Shown here in pieces: positions 24,762 to 40,800 of a stretch of 64,000 nt of DNA. The notes beneath the pieces were generated by a model. The model did not search any database. It was not told the origin of the DNA and worked only from the letters and a program-made list of their open reading frames with translations. Made by a program: the position numbers and the translations under genes. Within the stretch, counting starts at the first letter, position 1, and the number at the start of each line of letters is the position of its first letter. The DNA is from Malania oleifera (lineage: Eukaryota; Streptophyta; Magnoliopsida; Santalales; Ximeniaceae), in NCBI RefSeq assembly GCF_029873635.1, contig NC_080418.1:14425562-14489561 (forward strand), read 5' to 3'.

Positions 24762-24815
<54 letters not shown>

Positions 24816-25440
24816 ATTATATGTATTGAGTTATTGATAATTTGAAGGAAAAATATATGTTTATGTGAACATGACCATTTTTGTGCCTAAATGATTATTT
24901 AAAGGAAACGTGTAAGGAAAAATTTAATTTAACAATTATAATATATGGTTATAAATTTTATTGTTGTAGTTGATGGTAAAAATTTTATGTAGAAATTTTT
25001 AAATTCACATTTATTTTAAAAATAATTTTGAAGTTATAATATTAAATATTATTTTACGGAAATATAATATTATGAAAGCTCATATTGACCACACACTAAT
25101 AATAATTTTATTTACTTATTGAGCGTCATCTCACCTCAATCGTTATTTTACATTTCAAATGATTTTGAAAAGTATACTAGAAATCTGGCGTAACAAGTGC
25201 ATGAGCGAGAATAGGAAGAGTAGAGTAAAATAAAAATTTTGTATAATACAATTTAGAATATGTTTGTGTATTTTAAAATTTTAAAAAAATTCATTTTAAT
25301 AGTTGAGACTTATATTTGTAATAAAGCTAATTACTACTCTAATAATAAAAATAATTTATATTTATGTGTGTCCAGTAAAAAAATTTATATGTAAGAAGTA
25401 AGAACCCACTTGGATTTGAGTCCTTACATTGTCAACTGTG
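23973..25440 (+). other. AT-rich stretch with a probable old LTR remnant
   Basis: No gene. The word TTACTTATTGAGCGTCATCTC (25111-25131) resembles the block CTGAGAGGTGTCTCACCC of the gypsy LTRs in this window. 'CACTCACCCACTC' at 23971 also looks LTR-like. Edges cannot be set. Confidence 0.35.
24766..24812 (+). repeat. (TA)n microsatellite
   Basis: Unbroken alternating TA, preceded by a short (TG)n run. Confidence 0.95.
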
Positions 25441-26518
25441 TTTGAACTTTTACATTCAAATGGACTTATAAAAAGACTCATGTGACTATGCCCTTTGAAT
25501 ATTTTTAGCCAATTCTTTTGAAATTCAACATTGATTTGCTGTATTGTCTGACTTAGTTGTTGATGTTCATAATTACAATATACACGATTATTGACGTTTT
25601 AATGATATGTCTTTTATAGATAATACTTGCTGCTGCGAAAAAAACCAAACCATTTTCATAAATCATCCTTAGATCACAACCACTTGAAAAGAATCAAACG
25701 AGAATAATTTGAAAGAATCAGGGCGTACTTCGAAAGATCACTCTGATGCCTAAGTTAGGGAATGAGAGTGATCCCCCGGAATACACTCCAAGTCATTCAA
25801 ACCATTATTATTTTATTCCTTTTAGGTGATCACAATCGAAGAACGATTTAACAAAAGTTGTACAATTTTTGGCAGCAACATTACTTATTTGAATACTAAA
25901 ATATCTATATTTAACTCATACGTTTGAAGAAAGAAGTTCGTTTAAATTCTTGTAAATTTTTTTTGTTATTTTGTGAAAAGTATAGACATTGACAAAATGA
26001 TTGTTCTTTTATTGTTGTAAGGTGATTAAAATGTTTCAAATTAATAAAATGGACCTGGGTCTTTTGTTGAGGGTAAATAAGGGTGGGTGATTTTGTAATA
26101 TTTTGAAAGAATCTTGTGGAATTAAATAATTAGATAAGAAAATTAAACTCTTATCTTGTAAAATAGTTAGAACTTTGAATCACTAGCTTTTAGAAGTTTT
26201 TTATTTAAGAAAAAATATTTACCAAAATTGTTTCACCCAACTTTTATTTTTTAAAGGAAAAGTTCATAAAAGAAAAAAAAAAAGTTCATCATTTGCACCC
26301 AACTTTTTCTTCTTTCACCGTTCGAAAGTTGAAAATATCATAAAAAATGGAAGCAAAATACAAAAGAATTCCCTTTTTTTTTTAATTTCATGTTAAGTTA
26401 TTAAAATAAAAATAAAATGTATTAGCAAGTCAATAAACAGGAAATTAATTTTATACTTGATTAATTTTGCTTCCTTTTTATTTTAATTTTATGAAAATAA
26501 AAGTTTATGATCAACAAC

Positions 26519-26584
<66 letters not shown>

Positions 26585-27036
26585 ATCCAACTCAATAAAA
26601 AAATCAATTTTCTACATTTTTTTTTTCTTTTTTGTCAAATAAATCTGTAGCCTAAAACTTTTGATCACCATTTAAACCAAGCCTTTACTTCTGTCATTCT
26701 CCTTTTATTGACAAAATTAGAGAAAACAAATAAAAAAATATTTTTTTTTTCACGTTTAGTTAGTAACAAAAATAAAAAAGAATATATATATATAAGTCAA
26801 TAAATAAAAAAATTGATTTACAAGTTATTAATCTTTAATTTCTTTTAATTTTAATTGTGTTAAAATAAATTTTTTATTATCAATACTATTAGCTGAAATG
26901 AGAAAAAAATATAATAAAAATTAAATTCCTACTTTGTATTTTTACTCAAAAAAGGTTTAAATTCAAAGCTTTTGAAAAGAAATTATTTAAAAAAGGGAGG
27001 GCATATTCAATTTTAAACACATCACGGAGCTCGGTG
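25441..27036 (+). other. AT-rich intergenic region
   Basis: No gene seen. The stretch 25735-25830 ('gatgcctaagttaggga…agtgatccccc') resembles 40320-40400 ('ttaggcatcagagtgaccca…'), so both may be remnants of one repeat family, possibly an LTR end. Many short A/T runs. Confidence 0.4.
26522..26581 (+). repeat. (GA)n microsatellite
   Basis: About 30 uninterrupted GA units. Confidence 0.95.
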
Positions 27037-27042
27037 AAAAAA
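27037..27042 (-). terminator. RNA polymerase III terminator of tRNA-Ser
   Basis: Six T residues on the minus strand, 15 bases after the tRNA 3' end. Confidence 0.75.
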
Positions 27043-27057
27043 CCAAGGAGCAGAAAG

Positions 27058-27139
27058 CGTGGGCGGCAGGATTCGAACCTGCGCGGGCAGAGCCCACATG
27101 ATTTCTAGTCATGCCCGATAACCACTCCGGCACGCCCAC
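27058..27139 (-). tRNA. tRNA-Ser (anticodon AGA)
   Basis: The 82-nt minus-strand sequence folds as a class II tRNA. The acceptor stem GTGGGCG pairs with CGCCCAC, with discriminator G at 27058. The anticodon stem is CATGA/TCATG with loop CTAGAAA, giving anticodon AGA. There is a long variable arm (GGGC TCT GCCC) and a T arm GCAGG/CCTGC around TTCGAAT. The D arm carries the GTGGTTATCGG box A region, and GGTTCGAATCC is box B. No intron. CCA is not encoded, as usual for nuclear genes. It reads UCU (and other UCN by wobble) serine codons. An oligo-T stop for RNA polymerase III lies just downstream, and a TATAT-like stretch about 30 bases upstream. Confidence 0.96.
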
Positions 27140-28512
27140 TTTGATATTTACGTCGGAAGAAAGTTTTATATAATGGTATATATTGCCCCACCAGCACCTT
27201 CATCATTTCAATCGTTCATTACGAACTTAATGGTCCAACAACAAAGATGATGTTGGACATTTCATTCATGAGAATTGTTTTATATTAAAAAATTAAGTGA
27301 AATTTGAAATAAACAATAGACATAATAGTTTAAGTTTTTGGGTCAATTTAATCCCATATCATCTATATTTGCCAAGATTGTTGATATCTTGATAAGATAT
27401 ATTTATAACCTCTAATTACGATTAGAGAAGACTTTATGTACCCATTATTTGATTGATAGTTTCAATTAGATTAAGTCCCGTGATTTTTCTTTCTCACACT
27501 GAAAAAGTTTTTCACGTAAAAAATTACTTGTATTCTTGTGGTATGGTGTGATTGATTATTATTTTTATTTTCAGCACGTATAAAAGTAGAAATACACTAT
27601 ATTTGTTTGCAGGAGAATAATTATTTCGCTGTAGTTATTTGTTGATATCTCTCCCAATAATAAAGTCATTTTGAAAAACAAATAAAAATTTAAAGTTAGG
27701 TAAATATTAAAATGGAAATGTTATTCTCACATATTCCAACATAAAAATATTTAGGGACACGTACTCAAGATAAGAGATATATTTAAAGTTAAAGTTATAT
27801 AGATAACAAATGTTGAAAAAAAAACAAGATTCTTTCCTTAAAATAATACTAACGAAACTTAAAAAATTCGGCTCTACCATTAGAGACTTGATCATGCCGA
27901 TAACGTGTTGTAAATGAAATAAAGAGAGAAATATAAAAAAAATTAAAGTAAAGAAATTTAAGAATAATAGAAATTCAGTCGCCTAGTTCTCCAATAATTA
28001 GATATTACTAATTATCTTTATATTTATTTTGGTTGTAAAACATGTCCTTATGTAGGCAAAAATTATATTGACATCCCAAAAATTAATTTCATAATGAACC
28101 ATTATGTGAGCATATAAAAAATTATAACTTATTTTCAAGATAATTATCTACATTTATAATATACACTTTTTATAATAAATATAATTAATTTTAAGGTCAT
28201 TTTAAACATTATTCTTTTTTAAAAAAAATATGACGTTGAATTTAATATTGCTTGTGGAGGGGCCATAGGCATACACCTGGCAAGTGCAATGCACCTACCA
28301 AGAAAATAATACTTGAAAGCCGGTTGTATGACGCTTCATCAAAAAGCTTGGAATTTTGACAACTGACATGACAAGAAGATCCGACTTTTATTAAGAAAGA
28401 AGGGTCTGCGGGTCAAATCACACTCCAAATTTGACGTCAATCAAATCCACTCACATTTAATTAATGCAGTTTGAACTTTCAACTTAATTTTAAAGAGTTG
28501 ACGCTGTTGGTA
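27140..28512 (+). other. AT-rich intergenic region
   Basis: No coding frame or RNA gene recognised. A slightly GC-richer patch at 28250-28450 ('ggggccataggcatacacctggc') has no assignment. Confidence 0.5.
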
Positions 28513-28985
28513 GGGGTGCCTGATTGGTTGGTTGGCCTAAGTTGATCAATTAATTGAATAAATCGAATTTTTTCGAGCTAAGCACTTTATCTGAATCATT
28601 CCGAACCGAATTATCGCGTAATTTAATTAAACAAATTTAATCGAATAAAATTTAAACTAATTATAGAAAAAAAATTTGAATGTATAATTTGTGAGTCGAA
28701 ATGGGAATGACTGAATGGGAAAGGAATTTGAGAATGGCCGAATGGAATATTGCAAGTTTGGAACCTTAGCCTAAAAACATATATTTTAATAATTTATATT
28801 TAATAATTAATTAATTAAAATTTGGGTAATTTGGTTAATCGAATTATATTTTTTTCATAACCGAACTGAAAACTAAATACCTAAATTTACTTCATCCTAA
28901 AATTGAACCGAACCTGAACTACAAATTAGCCAAACCGAACCGACCAAATTCAATTAGTTAACTCATTTAAAATCCCCCTAGTTGT
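28513..28985 (-). mobile_element. MITE-like element rich in ACCGAAC motifs
   Basis: Starts TAGGGGTGCC and ends with AATCCCCCTA, short inverted ends. In between are dispersed CCGAACCGAA/GGTTCGG-type words and AT-rich sequence, a pattern common in plant non-autonomous DNA elements. TTGTTAG-like words flank it, but the duplication is not clear. Orientation is arbitrary. Confidence 0.4.
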
Positions 28986-29868
28986 TAGTTGATTTTTTTT
29001 TTTTAATTTTAAAGATAACTTTTTCATGTTACTTGATACTAAATATATATCGTTAAGAAGACGTCAGGATTTGAAATCAGTCGTAAGTTATAATCATAAA
29101 TTTTTAAAAAAAATTAAAAATTTTTTTAAAAATAAAAATAGAAAAAATTCTACTTTTTTATATTTGATTATCAGAAATAAAAAGAAAATGATATATATAT
29201 ATATATATATATATATATCAATTGAGCAAAAGATTCACCCTACCATCATTAATATTTTTTTTTTTTAAAAAATCATCGAATCATTTTTCATTTTTAATAG
29301 TATTTGATATAAAAGAATACAATGAAAATGAATTTTATTCCTTCTTATTTTCTTCTCTTAAATTTTATTTTTCATTATATTTTATTTCTATTCAAATTCT
29401 ATTAAAAATAAAAAAAAATTATAATAATCTAGATTAAGAAAAATCAAATATAAATGAATGTCAAATCAATTTTTATTCATTGATTTGATATAGTATCTAT
29501 TTTCTTTATTACTTTTCTTAGTAACTAATTATGAAAAAGTAAAATTGGTCATATTTTTCTTTCCTTCTCTAATATTTAGCAAGTTCCAATGTCCCGGAAC
29601 TATTTAAATCAATAATTTTATAGGAAAAAAAGGAAAGGAAAAATAAGAAAAAAAAAATTCATTTTCCTTTATATTTTTTACTTAGATAAAAATGTGTTCT
29701 AATATGCAAATAAATAAATAAATATTAATGATGTATAAAATCAAAAATTTGGTTAACAATTTCATTTTTTTTCCTCACTAGTGAATTTATTCAAATTTAT
29801 TTTCTTTCTCTAATATTTCAAAGTTTCAAATTTGTAAGAGAAAATAATATAGGCTAAATCAAATAAAC
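28986..29868 (+). other. Very AT-rich stretch with a dispersed repeat copy
   Basis: No gene. The words TTTTTAATAGTATTTGATAT and AATGAAAATGAATTT (29293-29335) recur at 30042, 38546 and 52770, so this is one copy of a dispersed AT-rich family. A (TA)n run lies at 29190-29218. Confidence 0.45.
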
Positions 29869-30091
29869 CTTTAAGGTCCGGTTTGGGACTTAAAAAATAT
29901 AAGGTTAAGGAAAGGAAAAACATAGGAATCTAATTTTCCATGTGAAAATAAATATAAAATCAATGGTCAAAATTTCAATTTGTACACTATCAATATCTAA
30001 TTTTTTCTTAATTTTGAATCATTATTAGATTAATGTTTTATTTTTAATAGTATTTGATATAGAGAGAAAATATAATGAAAAATGAGTTTGT

Positions 30092-30152
<61 letters not shown>

Positions 30153-30187
30153 CCTTTTTCCCATTAAAACTCTTGATCCAAACAGAC

Positions 30188-30190
<3 letters not shown>
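29869..30190 (+). mobile_element. MITE with GGTCYGTTTGG ends
   Basis: Left end 'CTTTAAGGTCCGGTTTGGGA' and right end 'GATCCAAACAGACCCTTA' form an imperfect inverted repeat of about 18 bp. The wording resembles the GGGTCTGTTTGG ends of common plant MITEs. The inside is AT-rich and includes one AT-rich dispersed repeat copy and a (TA)n run. Confidence 0.5.

Positions 30191-30241
<51 letters not shown>
30098..30241 (+). repeat. Two long (TA)n microsatellites
   Basis: Runs at 30098-30149 and 30190-30241, separated by 40 bases that include the right end of the MITE. Confidence 0.9.
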
Positions 30242-30246
<5 letters not shown>

Positions 30247-31509
30247 GAAGTATATGACTAAATCACATTATTTTTTTTTGTCAAGTTGAAATGGAATTAA
30301 ATAGTTGTTCAACTGTGGATTCCTCAGACATGAACTCCAATACATGAGATTCACATGCACTTCCATCTGCGTGAAATCCAGATTTCTTAACTTCTTACTT
30401 CATTCTATTTATTATTTTTTTTTTGGGGTAACCTTCTAAGTCAAATGTCAATTGAATCAACATGAAAAACGAAGTGACTTTCCCCAGGAACCCAGTAAAT
30501 ATGTAACACATCCCAACCAACCCAAAAAACAAAAAGACAGGCATATGAAATTACAAAGTCCAAGCTTGATCAAAGATGTCCCAAGTGTAGGTAGCAACCG
30601 GGTAGATTAAATATGTGATTGGTTTGAATGAGATATAATATATTATTATATTAAAATTTATTTAAGTAAATGGTTCAAATCGTAACCTTAAATTTATGCT
30701 TCACGGTATGAGATTAAAAAAGAATAGTTTAAAACTGTTTGATCATTTAGAACACAGAGTTAGTCTTTGAGATAGAGAAGATTTAATATTTTTTAAATTA
30801 ACTGAGGAAAATGTTTTTGCAAAGAGGAGAAAAAATATTTATGTAGTCAGACCCTACCTACAAATACTAATTGAATTTAAATTTATATAAATTTGCACAA
30901 AATATAAAATCCATCCAAACCCAAACTTTTGAGAGTATGAAATTTATACCTCAAATTTAATGTCTGCAAATCCACACAAATCAAAATCTAAACTCTGCAA
31001 TCTAAGTTGCTAAACATTATATAAACTTGAGTTTAAAAATGTAAAATGTTTGATTGCAGGCCTCTGATTCAGAGTTATATTAATTTGTACAAAACTTAAT
31101 ACAATAAATATTAAATTAAATTTTACTCCAATCCACCCAAATTCAAATTCAAATCCAAACTCCCCATCATGGATCAGATTTAAGAGCCTCAACAAAATCA
31201 GGATATCCAAATTTTCATGAGGGGGAAAGGGCTAGAGGTAGTAATGAATTGCAGATATACCTTTAGAAGGGCTAGCAATGAACTAGGTAAGAAGGTTCAG
31301 TTGGACAAATAATAAAGGGAAAAAAATAATAATTAAAGAATTGGATTATCTGGATCTCCTCAACCAGTTAATTGCATCATTGTTCCAACAACAATATATG
31401 ACAGCAAAAGTACATAGAAAACAAAAGGTAAAAGTAGAGGATTATTGCAAGCCGCAATTTCTTAGCCGAAAAAACACTACTCTTTTTCCCATCTCTCCAA
31501 CCAACAGAC
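30242..31509 (+). other. Intergenic region and probable actin 3' UTR
   Basis: No gene. About 200-300 bases left of 31510 should be the actin 3' UTR (minus strand). I see no canonical AATAAA there, so the polyadenylation site is not set. Confidence 0.5.
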
Positions 31510-34543
<3,034 letters not shown>

Positions 34544-34556
34544 TTTCTATCACTGG

Positions 34557-36111
34557 CTGGAGAAAGTAAAATCAGCTTCAACTTAGAACAATAAAATAAA
34601 TAAGCATAAAAAATAACTGATTGAAATTAATTTCCTATCTATTCTAAAGTGCAGCTCTTAACCTAGTCAACAACTCCTCCTCCTATTATTATTATTATTA
34701 CTACTACTACTACTATTATTATTATTATTATTAATTGTTGTTGTCATTCTTGTTGCTGTTGTGACACGACAGAGTTTCGGATCCTATGGCACTCAAAAAA
34801 TTTAGGAGGATCCGAGGATAATGGGCTCCTGACCCCTATACCCATCTCTACTAAAGTACGTAAGTTTGATTTCAATTGGAAACCACAACCCCAAAACTCT
34901 AATCCTAGCAAATTTCTCATATTGATACTAACTAATAGGAACTAAACTATTAGGAACTTTCCATAAGATTCCATAACCTTCATAAAATGATGATGATGAA
35001 AATGATTCAAAATTCCAAATCAAGCAGAAATCTTTATAGTATACAGACAGGGCAACCAATTCTCTTAAAATTGAAATATTAAGGAACTCTCCATTAGAAA
35101 ATGCCAGTGTTAACAACCTTGTAATAATGCATATAGGCATACTTCTAGAGATGAAATAGAAAACAATATCCAGGCATAAAGACAAGAACCATCCAAAAAT
35201 TCTATAACAAACATTCTATCCCGTAAATTTAATGACAAAATGACTGAACTAGAAACTCAAATCGTCAAAATTGTTTGGTTTTAAACTCCATGTAGTTCAT
35301 TGCAACATTGACAAGGCTGCTTGGTTGACAGCACTCCGTTGCAAACACCATGTTTACAATCTGTTAGATACATAAAACCAAATTGGAAAAACAAAAGAAT
35401 TGAAAAAATATCCGTGAGACTGAGGGTAAGTTGGACTAACATAGGTTTTCCATACTTGCATTGGATATCACAATTGTCCGGTTCAGAAAGCAGTCCAGAC
35501 TCTCCAGATTCATTAATTCCATTCTACATGCTAATAAACCTTCCACTTAATCAATCGGAAATTTAATATCTAAATAAATCGATAACAAGTAAAATCAAAC
35601 CCCATCAGGTGTCTTGCGATTCATAAAAAGTAATCGCTAAAACGCAGAATCCCCATATATCGATCACAATGAGACAGTGCGATCAATTCAAGACCAACAG
35701 TCAGTTAAACGAAGATCCAGGTCGTTTACAGAAATGTACCTACGAGCCAATGCGGATCATCCACACCAACAACGACCACAAAGATTTAGAAAGATCCGCG
35801 AACCACTATTAATCAAATCACACATCACAACATCCATACGAAATCAACATTTCGAGAACCAAAACTCACCGCGTCGCGTTTCACGCAGGAATAAATTCAG
35901 ATCGGTAATGTTATAACATTCAACAGCTCATTTAAACAATCGGAAAAGAAATCAAAGCAACTAAATCAGACCTTTTGGCAGCTCGGAAACGGCAACGAAA
36001 AAAAATTAGAAAAAAAAAGGGGAAGATTACACCGTTCTCTTTCCTACGGTTTCTCGGCAACCAAACTGAGAAATTTGGAGAAAAAATTGATGAATGGAGG
36101 AGAAAAGTTAC
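34557..36111 (-). other. Leader intron of actin 5' UTR
   Basis: Plant actin genes usually carry a long intron just upstream of the ATG. Here an acceptor CTCCAG (34557-34562) lies 13 bases before the ATG. A strong donor GAG|GTAAC is at 36111, after a leader reading CTTAGGGTTTTGAG. The proposed intron is 1555 bp. It contains an ATT/ACT trinucleotide run (34681-34733) and no gene. Leader introns in this family raise expression; that role here is inferred. Confidence 0.6.
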
Positions 36112-36230
36112 CTCAAAACCCTAAGATTTGGCGTGGAAGAGAGAGTCTCGCGAACACGAGGCTCCGATCTCAGCTGCCCGCCCTTGGGTTCAAAACGAAA
36201 CAAGATGAAATCACAGAGAACTGAAATTCC
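36112..36230 (-). promoter_or_regulatory. Probable actin 5' UTR exon and core promoter
   Basis: The minus strand shows a CT-rich leader (GAGACTCTCTCTTCC) ending at the donor. A TATA-like TTTAAAAA lies at 36256-36263, about 30 bases above the proposed transcript start near 36230. The start site is inferred, not seen. Confidence 0.4.
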
Positions 36231-36299
36231 CAACCCAATTGAAAATGAAATTGCGTTTTTAAATTGGAGGTCCCATGGTCAAGAACGCAATCTTGGCCA

Positions 36300-37679
36300 T
36301 CCACTCATTTGTCTTGATTAAAGGCGATGGTGACGCGTGTTCGGTGCTGGGCATTTGTCTGTTCTGTCTGTGGAAGTACAAATATACCCCTTCACTTTCT
36401 TAAATATCCATCCCCCATGCAGCTATCTGGTGGGGTTGACTGGTTCATTCTAAGCCGTCAAAAGCTAAATTTTGTTGATCAAAAAAAGGTAAAACATGTT
36501 TATTATTATTTTTATTTCTTTGGGGTTGAATATTCATTTTTTATATTTGATTATTAAAAACACTAAAAAGAATATAAATTTATAATAAATTAATAAACAC
36601 GAACTTTTGTGTTTTTAGATTTTGAGTTTTGACTCTTGTTAATTTTAATTTTATTATAACAAATATTTATTTTTATTAATACTTGATATGTAAAATAAAT
36701 ATGATAGAAAATAAGTTCTTTTTTTGCTTTTTATTTTTCGTACTAAAACGAAACTTTAAATTTGAAGGGAGCCACCATTTCATGTTTGAGTCCACATAAA
36801 TGAAAAACATGTTTTGATATAACACTTAATAATGCCAGTCTTGCATTATTTTAAAGGTCTAAATATTAATATAATGTCCTATAATTAATAGTTTGTAGAT
36901 TATACGCGGAAGAATTAATACTCATATACTTCTGTAAGAAAAGTATCACATATATTTTTCACAAATTATGAAAAACTACTAAAGACGCGAATTATGAATA
37001 GGATATCATTAATTTTTAATATAAAAAAATTATTTGAAAACTTAAAGTTAATTATGTGTTTATCCTTAAATATGAAATTTTTTTTTTGTTATTAAATTGC
37101 TAAATGTAAATAATTGCATCAACTGAATAATCATCATTTGACTATTTTGTCAATTATGTTAATTAGTAAAGAAGTTTACATTTTTTTCAATTTAAAAGAG
37201 TTAATCCCTAAACAATTAATTAAAAAATAATCATTACATTATTTCCCCAACATATTCCTCTCTCACAACGTAATCTTCATTTCTCATTGCTTATTTCAAT
37301 TTTAATATAAAGAGAAAACATATATAGTGTAAAATATTAAAAACCCCTTATATTAAAAATAGTTGCACAATAAACCCTCAATTTAAAACAATTATTGTGT
37401 AACCATTTTTATTTATTCAAAGGAGTTATATCGTTAATAGTAGTTGGCAAAAAACTATCATAACTTTCGAAGTTGAAAGTAGACCAATTAAAATAAAATT
37501 ATTAATTAAATTAATCAAGAAAATATTATTAAAATTAATTAACTCTTATTATCTAGAATCATGCACCTATTTGCAGTTTTACCAAACACATTAAGTTCAA
37601 GTTACGCGTGCACTCTGCATAGCTGTATTTTTTAGTTTCCTTGAATGAGTTTATGGAGATGGATAATTTGTAGCTATTG
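36300..37679 (+). other. AT-rich region upstream of actin
   Basis: No further gene. The first few hundred bases would be the actin promoter. 36480-36740 includes a copy of the dispersed AT-rich repeat (TTATTAATACTTGATATG…). Confidence 0.45.
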
Positions 37680-38225
37680 ACTAAGACTGTTGAAGTATAT
37701 GACTCATATCGAGTGAAACACAACATGTATAGAGAAAGTAGGCCGAGGGAAACAAGAAAGCTGGACTAAAGAAAAAAGAAAATTGTCGACGATTTGCATA
37801 GTACATCAACGGTTATATCGATGGTTTCTTCTAGTAGCTAATTAGGAAGAAAACTATCAATGATTTCTTCTAGTATATCAATGGTTTCTTCTAATGAAGG
37901 AAAATCGTTGACGATTTGATGAAACCGTTGACGATTTTGTTCGGCGTTCTTTTTGAAATTTAAAGTGAGAAGATTAATGGATTGGGAATATGGAGGCAAA
38001 TCCTTCGCGGATTGATACATGCCGGGGTATTTGAGGGATTCTCTAATACCTTTGTGCGTCTACGAGTTAGTATAAATACAATATTGTAACCCTGGTTTTA
38101 GTCACCAATAGCATAATGCCACGATCATAGCTGCATTGAAGATGCAATCATGGCAGCCCAATTATGATCGGGTCATTATGTAGGGAGGTGCCCAACTGTC
38201 CATGGAAAAGGATCTATCTGTTAGT
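37680..38225 (+). repeat. Probable LTR remnant with GTTGACGATTT words
   Basis: Seven short near-palindromes (GTCGACGATTT, CGTTGACGATTT and relatives) lie between 37785 and 37940, followed by GTATAAATACAA (38070). This is the same layout as the LTR promoters elsewhere in the window. Ends and family are not clear. Confidence 0.35.
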
Positions 38226-39863
38226 GTCACCAACTCAGCCAAACAATGAAATTCAAATTTTTTGTTTAGTAATAATTAGGTTTTTTTTTTAATGATATTC
38301 CCACGAAAATTTTTTTCCATCTATATAATTAGCAAAAGGACATTTTTGAAATTAGAGACTTATTTATTAAAAATTCTAACGACTAATTAAACGAGATAGA
38401 AATATTGAGTATTATAAAATTGAAGGTGATTATGTGGCGAATGTTTTAGTTTAAGGGGAGGAGATATTGAACAACTAATTTTTAGTATAAGGAAATTTTA
38501 TGCATTTTAGTCTAATTGGTAATTATATTAGAACAAATGTATTTTTAATAGTATTTAATATAAAGAGAAAGTATAAACGAAAATGTGCTTTTCATTTTAT
38601 TTTATTTTCCTTTTCTTTTCTCAAATAAAATCTTAACTCAAAAACCCTTATTGAATAATTAGACAACAAGATTTTTTATTGATGTCTCAATTTTAACTTT
38701 CAAAATGGTAGAAGAGTTTATGGATCGAGGGGCACGTGAGGTCACCCCAATCTGTAACTTAGGTTCAATGGCTACTTAACAAATCAAAGAGGATTAGTTG
38801 AGTGTCCAATGAACCCGGGACACTATCATTTCCAATATGTATAAATATATACATTATTTATATAGTTTACGTAAATTTTTATGAGTTATTAACGTTTATG
38901 AAAGTTTAGGTTATTATTCTAGATAGTTTTTAACTTTTGACATGAATAAAATTTGATTATTAACTTAAATTAAAATTGACAAAAAAATAAAATAAAAATG
39001 TTAGCATGTCTAAAATTAGGTTTATATTCTTGGGGGGAAAAATGTAGCATGGTTGAGGAGGGCCACTCAAATAGTGTGAAGGAAATTGAACGTAAGCCCT
39101 TAGGATTACAAGTGATCTCAAAGCAAAGCAAAGCAAAGCAATTGGCTATGGAGCACTAGGAAATGTTTGGTAATGTGACCTCCCACCTAAAGCAGCACTC
39201 CAATGAATGATGATGATTGTGACAGTGACTCATAACAGTGTTATAATTTTTTCCTTGGAGTGTTTATATTTAAACATATGATTTTTTAATGATCTTCCTG
39301 CTTTGTAACTTGAAAGTAAATTTTGGAGACATCTTCTACTCTTAAAAAGCTTTTGTCATGAAGAAAGGTTTTTAATTATGCTTCCAAATTCTGTGATGGA
39401 GAATGGTGCATGAAGAAAGATTTAAATGGAGAGGATGAAAAAAAAAAAAAAAGAGTTAGTGATAAATTTGATTATATTTTGTCAAAATTATTCTATTTCT
39501 ATGCACCAAACATGGAATAAAGAAATTCATGAATCTGTTTTTATGGATTTCTAATCTCATAAAAGAGAAGAATGGAGACATTAAAAGATTGGTCTGGGCT
39601 TCTTCTATATATTTTGTTTGGAGAGTTCGGAATACTATATTGTGTGCCTGAAAGTTGAAGATGTGGCGCAAGAAATTGAGTTGGAGGTAAATTTTAAGTT
39701 GGGTTAGGCCTTTTGGGCTGGTTATTTGGTCTACTTTAAAATTCTCTTGAATTTATGATTAGGTTATTTATAATTGCGGAATTAATTAAGAGAAGAGTAT
39801 AAGTAGCTTAGAGGGATAATTTTGTAAGTACCTTTATCAACATATCAAACAACTCAATGTTAA

Positions 39864-39925
<62 letters not shown>

Positions 39926-40800
39926 AATATTATTTTGTATCTCCAATCTATTTTTTTCCATCCTCTTCTTGTCCTTTCTAATAAGGGTCTATTAACCTCC
40001 TTTGTTCCTCACTCCTATGAATTTTGATATGTCCTAAATATATGAGCTTATAAAAGGAAGTTAAAACCCAACAATCACTATCCAAGTCAAATCCTCTGAC
40101 AAGAGCAATTAGCTCTAATCCAATAATAAAGGGAGAGATTCACGCTGATGCCTTAAACGCTTAGAGTGATCCACGTTGACACTTTAAACCTCCGGAATGA
40201 TCCATGCCCTCATGTCATAATGATGGATCACCCCAAGAGTCAAACCTCGCCACTATAAAGAAGGGTGATGCAAACAAGTTAAGGTAACTAACTCTTAACC
40301 CAATCTTACTGTTGCATTCGACCTCTTGGAAACATTCCCTTACTTAGGCATCAGAGTGACCCACCGGAGTATACCTCGGGTCCTCCAAGCCTACTTTGTT
40401 TTCATCCTTTTTTGATCATTGGAAGAACCACTGTCAACACAACTACCATCACCCATGAAGCATTCAAAAGTGTGAAAATATTTTGGTGACAATGTTCTTT
40501 TTTATAGTTCCATGTCATGTATAGAATTATATGCACTCGTTTTTATAATACTTCATGCACTAAATGAAGTTTAAAAATATACAAAATTCCTTTGATTTAC
40601 ATAGCTTGGAGTTTTTTGGATTGAAAATTGCTATAAAAAAAAAAGAAAAAGAAAAAGAAAACTTTGGTCTTTATCTTCCAAGTCATTTTTTACCCAAAAA
40701 ATTAGAAAAGATGCTAAAATTGAAACTCCTTGATTTCCACACCATTTTCCACCCAAAATCTCAAGAAATTCCACAAAAAACTGATAGTGCACAAACTCAT
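38226..40800 (+). other. AT-rich intergenic region
   Basis: No gene. It holds a dispersed AT-rich repeat copy near 38540-38650 and a repeat remnant at 40130-40440 related to 25735-25830. 39867-39923 is a CT microsatellite. Confidence 0.45.
39867..39923 (+). repeat. (CT)n microsatellite
   Basis: About 28 CT units without interruption. Confidence 0.95.

Noticed and set aside
35677-36321. Two plus-strand frames of about 75-79 codons opposite the actin leader
   Set aside because: They lie antisense to the proposed 5' UTR and leader intron, with no domain or codon pattern.
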